64,000 nucleotides of DNA, taken from contig CAZUGA010000004.1 in the NCBI GenBank assembly GCA_964619885.1, positions 91,776 through 155,775 on the forward strand, read 5' to 3'. The notes under the pieces were generated by a model. That model was not told where the DNA came from and made no database searches. It was given only the letters and a program-made list of their open reading frames with translations. The translations under genes and the position numbers were made by a program. Position 1 is the first letter of the stretch. Each line of letters begins with the position of its first letter. Positions 7,715 to 16,066 of the stretch are shown here, piece after piece. Source of the DNA: CAZUGA01 sp964619885 (GTDB lineage Bacteria > Pseudomonadota > Gammaproteobacteria > Methylococcales > UBA1147).

Positions 7715-8362
7715 TTAATTCGTGTTATTTCGTAGCTGAGCCGGGGCGTCGTGAGTGTAGCTATTATGAGCCGTAGTTCTATTGATCATGCCTTCGGCGC
7801 CACTCCCCCAATTCATCACGCAGCCAATTGCATCTTTCATCGGACAGTCTAATTTCCGGACGATGGAAGGGCCAACGATGAGCAATGTACCCACGGTCGC
7901 GGTAGGCGCCAGCGGCACAAAAACGGTAAAATCCCCATTAACATGTTCCTCAACTATAAAACCAATGGTTTTCTTATTTTCTGATTCGATAATTAACGCG
8001 GGTTTTAGGTGGGCCGACGTATTCGTATTGGATAAACTTTGCGATAGGTTGCGGATAATATTGTAGGGAGGGAAAGCGTTTAGAAATCGGTTTTCGATCC
8101 AATGGCCAATGGCTTTGCCAATTGCGGTTGCCATAACCAATCCGATAAACAGGCAGATTGCGATCAGAAGAACCGCTGCAGTCAAGCGATGTAGCCACTT
8201 GTCGGAAAACAATTCCACTGGCAAAATATCGACAATCGGAGTTGTTAGAACCAGCATGCCTTCAAACATCTGGCCCAGCAAAAGATAGGTCAACAATATT
8301 GGCAGCGCGATCAGAAATCCCCCGACAAATTTAGAGCCAAAAAAATTGAATATTTTTTTCAT
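7715..8362 (-). CDS. DUF502 family membrane protein
   Basis: The 215-residue protein has two N-terminal membrane segments: FVGGFLIALPILLTYLLLGQ near residue 12, and LTAAVLLIAICLFIGLVMAT near residue 65. A soluble C-terminal domain follows, with the DUF502-type pattern TIGFIVEEHVNGDFTVFVPLAPTATVG in two consecutive blocks (IGFIVEE; VFVPLAP). The family is widespread in proteobacteria and has no established function. I start it at 8362 (MKKIFNFFG), not the in-frame 8437, because the family begins this way and GAGAGA lies just upstream on the minus strand. The C-terminal tail beyond the domain (about 25 polar residues) is not conserved in character. Confidence 0.85.
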   Translation of the reverse strand: MKKIFNFFGSKFVGGFLIALPILLTYLLLGQMFEGMLVLTTPIVDILPVELFSDKWLHRLTAAVLLIAICLFIGLVMATAIGKAIGHWIENRFLNAFPPYNIIRNLSQSLSNTNTSAHLKPALIIESENKKTIGFIVEEHVNGDFTVFVPLAPTATVGTLLIVGPSIVRKLDCPMKDAIGCVMNWGSGAEGMINRTTAHNSYTHDAPAQLRNNTN

Positions 8363-8733
8363 ACGTGTCTCTCTAGATTTCAATAAGGAAGGTTTGATTA
8401 AGTCAAGTCTTCCTACGGTACAGGGAAGTGCCGCCAAAATCGATTACTATTAGGTGATTGATTTTTCGAGATTCTAACAAATCTAGATTTGCTAGATGCG
8501 TGCTCTGAAAAGTCATGGGCGAACTTGTTCAGAGTTTCCTTAAGCCCGTTGACTAATACCTAAACCTGCGAGTCTTAGTAACTAATCATTCGATTGTACA
8601 TTGAAATTCGTCTATATCCGTAGTCGGAAGCTACTGTGGATAATTATTGTTTTGCAGCAAAGTTAAATTGATGGTTTAGGAATGTGGTACCTTATCCACC
8701 GCAATAGTTGCCTTGCAAATGGAGCCAATACCA
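8363..8733. other. Divergent intergenic region, no gene seen
   Basis: This 371-base region separates the DUF502 gene (minus) from the exporter-like gene (plus), so it should hold both promoters. It is AT-rich, with TAGATTTGCTAGATG-type partial repeats around 8484-8497. No RNA gene or remnant was recognised. Confidence 0.5.
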
Positions 8734-9399
8734 ATGCCCGATATTTGGAATGCGTTGATCCCGATACTTTTGGCGGATGTTCTTAACCCTGTCTTGTTTG
8801 GATTTCTAGTTTACGCCGCTGGCAGCGACCGGCCTGTGTTATATAGCAGCGCCGCACTGATAGGGCATACGGTGGCTTACTTTGCTGCAGGAATCGTGTT
8901 GTCATACGGCTTGGAAAGTATTTCCGAGCGTCTTGCCAATCCCAAACAAATTGATTTCTTCATCGAGTTACTTATTGGCCTCGCATTACTTGTAATTGCC
9001 GTCAAAAGTCGATCGGCGGAGAAAAAGGCGCCTGAGCAAAATTTGGCCAAGCTTACACTTGGGTTGGCGTTTGGCTTTGGTATCGTGATCAATTTTGTCG
9101 GTATACCCTTTGCTGTGCCTTACTTTGCGGCGATCAGCCAGATACTCAAAGCGGACCTGTCTATCTTTCAATCACTTTACATTTTGATGGGGTACAATCT
9201 ACTGTATGCATTGCCCTTTTGTATGGTGCCGATATTGGTCGCGGGCCTGGGAGCTCGCAGTCGACCGCTATTAGAAAAATTTAACGGTTTATTGGACCGT
9301 CTGAGTAGCGCTATTATGCCCATCATACTCGCCCTAGTGGGGGTGGCGCTGGTCGCCGACGCGCTTGTTTATTTTGTAACCCGCCAACCGTTATTTTAA
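8734..9399 (+). CDS. Six-helix membrane protein, GAP/LysE-exporter-like
   Basis: The 221-residue, almost entirely hydrophobic protein has about six membrane segments. Segment 1 contains LIPILLADVLNPVLFGFLVY, with the Asn-Pro in the first helix that is common in LysE/GAP-type small exporters. A charged loop, KSRSAEKKAPEQNLAKL, follows the third helix. ATG 8734 is chosen because GGAG at 8721-8724 lies 9 bases upstream. In-frame TTG 8713 and ATG 8719 are alternatives. The resemblance to GAP or cytochrome-biogenesis-like exporters is by topology only; the substrate is unknown. It is followed 33 bases later by a convergent AraC-type gene. Confidence 0.7.
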   Translation: MPDIWNALIPILLADVLNPVLFGFLVYAAGSDRPVLYSSAALIGHTVAYFAAGIVLSYGLESISERLANPKQIDFFIELLIGLALLVIAVKSRSAEKKAPEQNLAKLTLGLAFGFGIVINFVGIPFAVPYFAAISQILKADLSIFQSLYILMGYNLLYALPFCMVPILVAGLGARSRPLLEKFNGLLDRLSSAIMPIILALVGVALVADALVYFVTRQPLF

Positions 9400-9432
9400 T
9401 CTGATTCCGAAATTACCGATGAGTCCTACGGG

Positions 9433-10398
9433 TTAGTTTCTAATTCTTCGTTTTACCGTGGCTCGAGGTGATTCTCTAAATATTCGTTTGTATTGCTGGC
9501 TAAAATGCCCCGGGTGTTGCATCCCGTATTTTTCTGCTTTTCGGCATATCGGAATTGCGGCGGCTTGTGCGCAAAAAATGTCTTGTTGAATAGCGTGTAA
9601 TTTACGGCTCAAAATAAACTGAGACGGCGTGACACCGCATAATTCCTGGAAGGTCAGTTGCAGGGTGCGGGGTGTTGTGCCTATCTGATCACAAATATAT
9701 TGGATCGAATGCGTATGCTCTAAATTGGTTTCTATAAATGCCAAAGCTCTGGAGAATGTTTTGTGACGACGACTTTGGCTAAATGGCTTATATCGACCAT
9801 CGTTTTCTATGTCCAACAGAGCCATGCGTAATGTATAGATAATTTTGTTTCTTAATGCGAATTGAGCATCTTTGCTGCTTTGTAAATTGCGCAGTCGTTC
9901 AGGGTTTTGAAAATTGTGCAGCAATTTTTGACGCAATAACCGAATGGGCCTGGAACACCTAGCAAAAAGCGCTTGCTGCGGCTGCAATGTTTGTCGCCAC
10001 ATGGATTCGGAGAATAAACGCTCGTCTACTATCGTCTTATCGTCAATCAGGAATTCAACACTATCCCAGTCGGGTGGAAGCGATGCCTCATGTTCTCGGT
10101 TAGGGTGCAATATTGCCAGTGAGTTGCCTGGCACGTCGACACCACACCATTTACAGCCGCTGATCTTTGGTGACGTCAACACAAACATAACCTGTCTCGA
10201 GGGTATCGATAAGGATTGAAACAAGCGCAGGTTGCTTGAAAAATGAGTAACCGTGATGCCATTCAACTGTAATACCTGATTCTCTAAGTACAGGCTCCCC
10301 GACTGCAACTGGATACTTTTTACATCCATGAACTGAGCGGCAGTTTCCATGTATTGATCCATATCATGAAATTTAGAAGTTTCGATGATGTCGGGCAT
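9433..10398 (-). CDS. AraC-family transcriptional regulator
   Basis: The 321-residue protein ends in a double helix-turn-helix of the AraC/XylS type. It runs from about residue 220: FIETNLEHTHSIQYICDQIG, TTPRTLQLTFQELCGVTPSQ, then HPGHFSQQYKRIFRESP. The N-terminal 200 residues form the variable sensing half, with no recognised ligand motif. It is read away from the outer-membrane candidate gene at 10667. The 268-base gap between them could be its target, but this is unproven. Confidence 0.9.
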   Translation of the reverse strand: MPDIIETSKFHDMDQYMETAAQFMDVKSIQLQSGSLYLENQVLQLNGITVTHFSSNLRLFQSLSIPSRQVMFVLTSPKISGCKWCGVDVPGNSLAILHPNREHEASLPPDWDSVEFLIDDKTIVDERLFSESMWRQTLQPQQALFARCSRPIRLLRQKLLHNFQNPERLRNLQSSKDAQFALRNKIIYTLRMALLDIENDGRYKPFSQSRRHKTFSRALAFIETNLEHTHSIQYICDQIGTTPRTLQLTFQELCGVTPSQFILSRKLHAIQQDIFCAQAAAIPICRKAEKYGMQHPGHFSQQYKRIFRESPRATVKRRIRN

Positions 10399-10666
10399 GC
10401 CTCCAGCTCCTACCGTTTGAGATTCGAAATATTCTTTCGTAATTCGGATACTTTGCTGACTATAACTAATGATACTATTTCGAAAATCAATTAGGAATTC
10501 GGCGCGGTTTGATTCCGATTAAGCGGGGATGGCCGGTAATTACTTGGTCGTCCATTATGATTCTACGGATTTCATTACGGTTAGCCGAATTGGTATTGGT
10601 CATCCATAGGTGGTAGGGCCGACCGCTAATATTATTAGTTGGTAGAAACATTTAGGGAGTCTAAGT

Positions 10667-11233
10667 GTGAAACGTACTTTTAAAAGTACCCCTTCAGAGG
10701 GACGGTACGGCAACGAACTTGCGGTATTTATAATCGTATTCCTAATGTTGTTTGTAACCCCTATCTCCAACTGTATAGCCTTTGAATCATCAGATCAAAA
10801 TGGTCCAGAGCTGGAACACCAGTGGCACAAAAACCATGCGGCGATATTTGTCGGAGGCATGGCGCCAGTCAGCAAATCGAATGAAACCTCCCTCGCGTTG
10901 GGTGTTGCTTACGAGCGTCGTATCACTGAAATGTTTGGGCTTGAAGCCCTAGCCGATTTCACGATTGGTTCTCATGAACGTACCGCACTGTTTGCCGCGG
11001 GCGTGACTTTTCGACCTTTTAGTGGGGCGGGATTAAAGTTGATGACTGGGCCAGGGTTTGAGATCGAAGACCGGGATAACCATGCAGCAGAAGTCAATTT
11101 TGTTTATGGCGTCGGTGCGGCCTGGGAATTTCACACGGGGCCGGTTACGTTGGCGCCCGCAGTGTACGCTGACTTTCTCGGTGAATCCAAAACAAATATT
11201 ACCTTTGGTGTTGGAATAGGAACTGGGTTCTAA
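10667..11233 (+). CDS. Outer-membrane beta-barrel-like protein
   Basis: The 188-residue protein begins with a signal-anchor-like segment (AVFIIVFLMLFVTPISNCIA, about residues 19-38). Amphipathic alternating strands rich in Gly and aromatic residues follow: FVGGMAPVS, TALFAAGVTFRP, VNFVYGVGAAWEF. It ends in ITFGVGIGTGF, with the C-terminal Phe usual for BamA-inserted barrels. Family not identified. The start is GTG at 10667, supported by AGGGAG at 10654-10659, 7 bases upstream. It lies 116 bases before the agmatinase-like gene on the same strand. Confidence 0.7.
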   Translation: MKRTFKSTPSEGRYGNELAVFIIVFLMLFVTPISNCIAFESSDQNGPELEHQWHKNHAAIFVGGMAPVSKSNETSLALGVAYERRITEMFGLEALADFTIGSHERTALFAAGVTFRPFSGAGLKLMTGPGFEIEDRDNHAAEVNFVYGVGAAWEFHTGPVTLAPAVYADFLGESKTNITFGVGIGTGF

Positions 11234-11349
11234 ATAGAGATTTGTAAATATACGCTCAACACTTCGGTTGGATTAGTCTTAAATCTGATTCCCGCTGAAA
11301 ACAATAATCAAGCACCGTGTGGTGCGAAAAACTACAAGGAGGATTCATA

Positions 11350-12606
11350 ATGAAATCAATCTTTTCGCTTGTTGGCGCGATTCTGGTTTCGGTCCCGATT
11401 CTCGTCTTTGGATTCTTTGACGATACGCCCGAGGGGAATGAAGCGGCGCCCGCGCCCAAGGGTACAAAACCGGTGATACCGCTGAATCTCAAAGATCCCA
11501 CCTACGACATGTGGAAAAAGCGGCGTGAGGATCTGTCGAAGGGACGCGAGCCCGGCCCCATCAACATCCAGCGGTATCCCGGGGGCATGGCGTGGCAGGG
11601 TATCCCAACGTTTTTTCGTTTGCCAGTCGCGTTGTTGCCGCAGGATTTGAGCGCGGGCAATGTAGACGTGGCTATAATTTCGGCACACAACGACATGGGA
11701 GTGGGCACTCGGGGTGCTTCACGAGCGCCGAATGATCTCCGCGCCAATGGTGATGTGTATGGCACCTGGGGTGCGTACTCGATGCCGCATATGGGAACCA
11801 TGATCAATCCGTTCGAAGAACTTACGGTGGTGGACTACGGAGATGCGCCGACCGACCCATTGAGCACGGAGCGCACGGTGCATGAGGTCCGCAAGATCGT
11901 TGCTGAAGTCGCCGGTACGAAGCGCTCCGACGGCCGACACGTGATTCCGTTCATTGTCGGTGGTGATCATTCGCTATCGTATCCGAATCTTGCGGCAATG
12001 GCCGATGTCTACGGTAAGGGAAATGTTGGCGTCGTCCACTTTGATGCACACTATGATGGGACGCTTTATATGGGGCATCTGATCAACCACGGTGGTTGGG
12101 TCAAGCGGTTGATTAAGGAAGGCCATGTTCCGGGCAAGAACTACATTCAGGTCGCCCTGCGTGGCTACTACCCCGATCTTGAAACCTTCGAGTGGATGCG
12201 CAAGGAGGAATTCCGTTATCACCCGATGGCAGAGGTCGAGAAGCGCGGTTGGGACGCGGTGATGGAAGACGTTATAGAAGAAGCAAAGGACGGGCCGAAA
12301 TACATGTACGTATCCTTCGACATTGACACGATTGATCCGGGCTTCGCCCCCGGCACCGGTACGCCTGAACCGGGCGGTCTGAATCCCCGCGAAGTCTTTC
12401 CGCTGGTTCGCCGACTGCGTGCGGAGACAAACATGGTGGGTTTCGATCTCGTCGAATACGCGCCGGACCGGGACCCGGGCTACGTTACGGGTCTTATTGC
12501 AAATCGTTTACTTCGAGAGTGCCTAACCGGTGTGGCCATGCGCAAGAAAGGCATTGCCGACGAACACTACTTACACCCTATAACGACAGACGACGGGCGA
12601 GACTAG
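11350..12606 (+). CDS. Agmatinase/arginase-family (ureohydrolase) enzyme with signal peptide
   Basis: The 418-residue protein belongs to the Mn-dependent ureohydrolase family, which cleaves guanidino groups to urea and an amine. The metal-binding motifs are complete: GGDHSLSYP, HFDAHYDG and SFDIDTIDPGFAPGTGTPEPGG (given as SFDID..DP and APGTGTPEPGG). Unusually, it starts with a signal-peptide-like stretch (FSLVGAILVSVPILVFGFF, residues 5-23) and about 90 extra residues before the catalytic core. Family members are usually cytoplasmic and about 300-350 residues long. ATG 11350 has AAGGAGG about 8 bases upstream. Base composition is visibly richer in GC than its neighbours, which hints at acquisition. 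The substrate (agmatine, guanidinobutyrate or another) is open. Confidence 0.9.
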   Translation: MKSIFSLVGAILVSVPILVFGFFDDTPEGNEAAPAPKGTKPVIPLNLKDPTYDMWKKRREDLSKGREPGPINIQRYPGGMAWQGIPTFFRLPVALLPQDLSAGNVDVAIISAHNDMGVGTRGASRAPNDLRANGDVYGTWGAYSMPHMGTMINPFEELTVVDYGDAPTDPLSTERTVHEVRKIVAEVAGTKRSDGRHVIPFIVGGDHSLSYPNLAAMADVYGKGNVGVVHFDAHYDGTLYMGHLINHGGWVKRLIKEGHVPGKNYIQVALRGYYPDLETFEWMRKEEFRYHPMAEVEKRGWDAVMEDVIEEAKDGPKYMYVSFDIDTIDPGFAPGTGTPEPGGLNPREVFPLVRRLRAETNMVGFDLVEYAPDRDPGYVTGLIANRLLRECLTGVAMRKKGIADEHYLHPITTDDGRD

Positions 12607-12779
12607 GTGAAGGCTTGGTCACCAGGAATGCATAAACCCTAGCGGTATATGAATACTTCGAAATCATCAGTATAGAATTGATTCTATAGGGATAAATTGA
12701 ACTGTATAGATAAACAAAAAATGATACGTCTTTTGAACCCACTTGCATCTCATCCAGGAGGATAATTGAAATCAACCTG

Positions 12780-13625
12780 TTGGATGGGATCCAACAAACA
12801 AATTTCCGTGTTTTGACCTGGAGCACAGTTTTAAAAGAGCCGCTACTGCATTTTTTGGTATTGGCTGGACTCATTTTCGCTGCCGATGCAATTTGGTCGT
12901 CTGCACAGAAAGAGACGATCATAGTGGAGAAGCAGACCGTTGATTATTTGATTAGACAACGCGAAGATTTGCTGCTTCGCGAACTTAGCGAGGAAGAAAA
13001 AAATCACGCGGTTGAATCTTTTATCGAAGATGAGATTTTGTATAACGAAGCCTACGAACGTGGGCTCGACCAGCATGATTCGCGCATGCGTCGGAATCTG
13101 ATCCGCAAAATGAAGGGTCTTCTGAGAGGTGAGGTCAGAGAGCCGACCGAAGAAGATCTGGTCCAGTACTTCGAGCAAAATCGTGATAGATATACACGTT
13201 CCGCAAGCTTGTCTTTGAATCAGGTTTTTTTTCCGTCTACGTCGCATGTCCCGGACAACCTGCTCAAGCAACTACAAGAGGGATTAGATCCTAATAGTGT
13301 GGGTGAGATGTCGGTAAAATTTGGGCGATCACTGTCTGAATACACTAACAAAGAGCTATCGACTCTGCTCGGTCCGGAAACTGCAAAGATGATAGTCGCG
13401 ATAAAAGATAACCAATGGCATGGTCCGATAGAGTCCATCTACGGAGTCCATTTTGTCCGTATTACGCAACGGTTACCTCAATCGCGAGCCGGGTTTGATC
13501 AGGTCAAGTCCTATATTGCCGGTGATTGGACGGTTGCGCAATCGCGCAGAGTTGTCGACGAGGAAATCCGTCGGTTGCGAGCAGATTATCAAATCATTGT
13601 TGAAGGCGGCGGCTTGAAACATTGA
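12780..13625 (+). CDS. Parvulin-type (PpiC) peptidyl-prolyl isomerase, membrane-anchored
   Basis: The protein is about 281 residues with one N-terminal membrane segment (LLHFLVLAGLIFAADAIW, near 22-39). A SurA-N-like helical region follows (VESFIEDEILYNEAYERGLD), then EEDLVQYFEQNRDRYT and a divergent parvulin domain with GPIESIYGVHFVRITQRLPQ. It is probably a periplasmic folding helper, although the parvulin active-site residues are only partly recognisable. No ATG fits the start. TTG 12780 is used, but a perfect AGGAGG lies at 12756-12761. The real start may therefore be a rarer codon nearer to it, such as ATT 12765 or CTG 12777 in frame. It overlaps the HupE/UreJ gene by 4 bases, so the two form one unit. 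Confidence 0.82.
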   Translation: MDGIQQTNFRVLTWSTVLKEPLLHFLVLAGLIFAADAIWSSAQKETIIVEKQTVDYLIRQREDLLLRELSEEEKNHAVESFIEDEILYNEAYERGLDQHDSRMRRNLIRKMKGLLRGEVREPTEEDLVQYFEQNRDRYTRSASLSLNQVFFPSTSHVPDNLLKQLQEGLDPNSVGEMSVKFGRSLSEYTNKELSTLLGPETAKMIVAIKDNQWHGPIESIYGVHFVRITQRLPQSRAGFDQVKSYIAGDWTVAQSRRVVDEEIRRLRADYQIIVEGGGLKH

Positions 13626-14611
13626 AATCGCTGTTGTTAACGCTGTTACTGTGGATGACCTTCGATCCGGTAATTGCGCATGATATCGGCGTGTCCCAAG
13701 CGAGCCTAGTCGAACAGGACAATAATATTTACCAGCTGACCGTGCAGGCGGGTAGGTCCATGAATGCTCTTTTTAGTTCACCCGTTTTACCGAAACAATG
13801 TCAACCTGTTGGAATTCCCAGGGGGATTCGCCATCCAGGGCAGCTGAAGTTCGAATTTTCCTGCGAACAAAAATTGACTGCGAAAGACATCATAGACCTG
13901 CCGTGGCGGCGGGATGGGGTTATGTTGAGCGTGACCTGGTCGGATGGCACTGCGGTAAAGCGATTGTTTAGCTACGAATCTGGAAACATCCGCATTCCAT
14001 TGGCGGAATTGCAGGCGAGCTCCGGATCATGGCTAGATGTTGCCAAGCGTTATACCAAGCTTGGGATCGAGCACATTTTATTGGGGATCGATCATCTATT
14101 GTTCGTGTTGGCCTTATTGCTGATCGTCCGCGGCAGGTGGATGCTGGTCAAAACGATTACCGCATTTACCATTGCGCATAGCATTACGCTTAGCCTTGCT
14201 ACGCTCGGATTTGTGTATGTCCCCTCCCGGCCGGTAGAAGCTGTAATCGCCCTGTCCATCGTGTTTTTGTGCATCGAGATCATACACGCTCAACGAGGGA
14301 AAATAGGGATTACTTTCCATTATCCGTGGATTGTTGCCTTTACGTTTGGGTTACTCCACGGTCTAGGTTTTGCCAGTGCATTGTCTGAGATCGGGCTGGC
14401 ACACGCCGAGATACCACTCGCGTTGCTGTTCTTTAATGTAGGTGTGGAAATTGGCCAGCTTCTCTTTGTCGGTGCGGTTTTGACTATTGTCTGGGTAGTG
14501 GGTCGATTATGGGTTAAGCCCATACGATATGTGCACTTGACCTCTGCCTATATCATCGGGACGATAGCCACCTATTGGTTGATTCAACGTGTGGCCATTA
14601 TTTTTACGTGA
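13622..14611 (+). CDS. HupE/UreJ-family membrane protein
   Basis: The 329-residue protein has a short signal peptide, a periplasmic domain to about residue 135, and six membrane helices. The helices carry the HupE/UreJ motifs GIEHILLGIDHLLF, FTIAHSITLSLA, FGLLHGLGFASAL and FNVGVEIGQLLF. Conserved His and Asp/Glu in these helices suggest metal (often nickel) transport or metal delivery in the family. Variants with an N-terminal periplasmic domain and a PpiC partner are common, but their role is not established. The TTG start at 13622 overlaps the PpiC stop (TTGA), indicating translational coupling. No hydrogenase or urease gene is nearby, so the family name should not be read as function. Confidence 0.88.
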   Translation: MKSLLLTLLLWMTFDPVIAHDIGVSQASLVEQDNNIYQLTVQAGRSMNALFSSPVLPKQCQPVGIPRGIRHPGQLKFEFSCEQKLTAKDIIDLPWRRDGVMLSVTWSDGTAVKRLFSYESGNIRIPLAELQASSGSWLDVAKRYTKLGIEHILLGIDHLLFVLALLLIVRGRWMLVKTITAFTIAHSITLSLATLGFVYVPSRPVEAVIALSIVFLCIEIIHAQRGKIGITFHYPWIVAFTFGLLHGLGFASALSEIGLAHAEIPLALLFFNVGVEIGQLLFVGAVLTIVWVVGRLWVKPIRYVHLTSAYIIGTIATYWLIQRVAIIFT

Positions 14612-14684
14612 GTGCCAAGATTCAATCGAATTGATTTTAGTCAAAACATCATTCATTGCCGCAACAGTTTTGCCTGTTAATTCA

Positions 14685-15605
14685 TTATTTCTTATATTGC
14701 GCCTGTTTTTCGAGTGCCGCTTTGAACGCCTTCGCCAACTCGATAGCGGGCCCTTTGCCCCAAAAGTGCGTGAAGTAGTAGGTGGGTTGTTCCGCCAGCA
14801 TGTGATTGTGGAGCGCAACGATATGCACGCCATTGTCACGCAGCGCCTTCAAAACCGAAGGTACCTCGTCAGCGGTCATGATGATGTCACCGTCCATCAC
14901 GGCTAATTCATCGCTGCCGCTAAAGGCGGCCCAACTGCTCAGACCCATTGCACCGCCAATCTTGGTGCTTTGCATTGACCCGGTCCGGTCTGTGCTGATT
15001 TTAACAATACCCTCGGATTTTATTGTGGCGTGAAGTCCGGTTGTACTTTCGATCCGATTTGCATCAATGTTGGCCTTTAGTTCGGGGATAGGGCCCGCGA
15101 ACCGCGTGGCAGGCTGTGGATTGGCGGCACGGACCTGCCTGATGGCATCCCACACGGCCTTCACACCGGACGCAAGCTCTGCCGCCGGACCTCGACCGGA
15201 AATATGCATGAAATAGACTTTGGGCTCGTCGTAGAAGAAATGATTGTGCAGTGCGGTGACGTTTAGTCCGTGCCGGAAAACGGCGTCAATAGCGGTATCG
15301 ACCTCGTCTTGGAAGACAACCGTATCACCCATGAGCAGAGCGTTCTCGCCCGTGCTATTAGGCTGGAACGCTGCCCAAGAGCCCAGACCCGCTGCTGGCG
15401 GAAACGACAAGCCATCAATGTTGACCACCACGTCATCGCGGCGCCAGTTGATGCGTACTACATCACCTATGGCTGTCGTCTTCGTATTGGCGGCTTTCGC
15501 GATTACGCGGGCATCGAGTGTAGCGGTTCCTAACCCACTACAGCCAGCGAGGAACAATACTATTAGCAAAGTTATGAATGCCAGGATAGTTTTAGATTTT
15601 TGCAT
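14685..15605 (-). CDS. DUF1259 (LppY/LpqO-like) lipoprotein, tandem-domain
   Basis: The 306-residue protein has a lipoprotein signal (LAGC, Cys22) and two related halves of the DUF1259 family. Each half has a central HNH element: ALHNHFFYDEPKVYFMHISG in the first and ALHNHMLAEQPTYYFTHFWG in the second. Each half also has an SWAAF block (AGLGSWAAFQP and GLSSWAAFSG). The His pattern would suit metal binding, but no function is established for the family. It is anchored on the periplasmic side of a membrane. A decayed copy of its 3' end lies at 5963-6123. It faces the HupE/UreJ gene convergently, with 73 bases between them. Confidence 0.88.
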   Translation of the reverse strand: MQKSKTILAFITLLIVLFLAGCSGLGTATLDARVIAKAANTKTTAIGDVVRINWRRDDVVVNIDGLSFPPAAGLGSWAAFQPNSTGENALLMGDTVVFQDEVDTAIDAVFRHGLNVTALHNHFFYDEPKVYFMHISGRGPAAELASGVKAVWDAIRQVRAANPQPATRFAGPIPELKANIDANRIESTTGLHATIKSEGIVKISTDRTGSMQSTKIGGAMGLSSWAAFSGSDELAVMDGDIIMTADEVPSVLKALRDNGVHIVALHNHMLAEQPTYYFTHFWGKGPAIELAKAFKAALEKQAQYKK

Positions 15606-15945
15606 AACGGTGTCCTATCGATTCGAGGGGGCAGTAGAAACCCTGAGTCTTAGCGATTAAAAATTTACTGACGTCTACGTGGGTTGTCAATTTCACTGAT
15701 GGGTAATGATAAAACAACCGTATTGTCCCAAAAAACCAATTTCATCCAGGCTTCAGTTTTTCAGGAATAATTGAGCAACAGCAAATTTCAAATGGCGTTG
15801 TTTTCGTGGGTGACCGATATTGTGTTGTGTTCAGTAGTTTTGCGAGCCTATCGAGCGCAGTCTAGAAGATTCGTTTGGATATTCCGGCGGCGCTCACTGG
15901 ACTAAGATTTCGTGAGCCGAGTCACTGTTGACCGGGTCTGAATAT

Positions 15946-16038
15946 GTTAACGTATCATCGGTTGTAAAAGCTATGAACAAATTGTTAACCCGACCGGCTA
16001 ACAATATTTTACCAGCGAAACTTTTGCATCATGTTAAC
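15946..16038. promoter_or_regulatory. Cluster of GTTAAC palindromes upstream of the lipoprotein/RTX operon
   Basis: The palindrome GTTAAC occurs at 15946-15951, 15984-15989 and 16033-16038. The middle copy is part of a longer inverted repeat: TTGTTAACC (15982-15990) and GGCTAACAA (15996-16004), with 8 of 9 positions pairing around 5 bases. All lie in the 461-base gap between the DUF1259 gene and the lipoprotein gene. They could be operator sites. The rest of the gap holds nothing recognisable. Confidence 0.35.
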
Positions 16039-16066
16039 TGTTCAAAATCTTTGAGGTTGTGGATCC

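Noticed and set aside
13622..14611. Hydrogenase or urease accessory locus (from the HupE/UreJ name)
   Set aside because: No hydrogenase, urease or nickel-insertion gene is nearby. The family is wider than its name.
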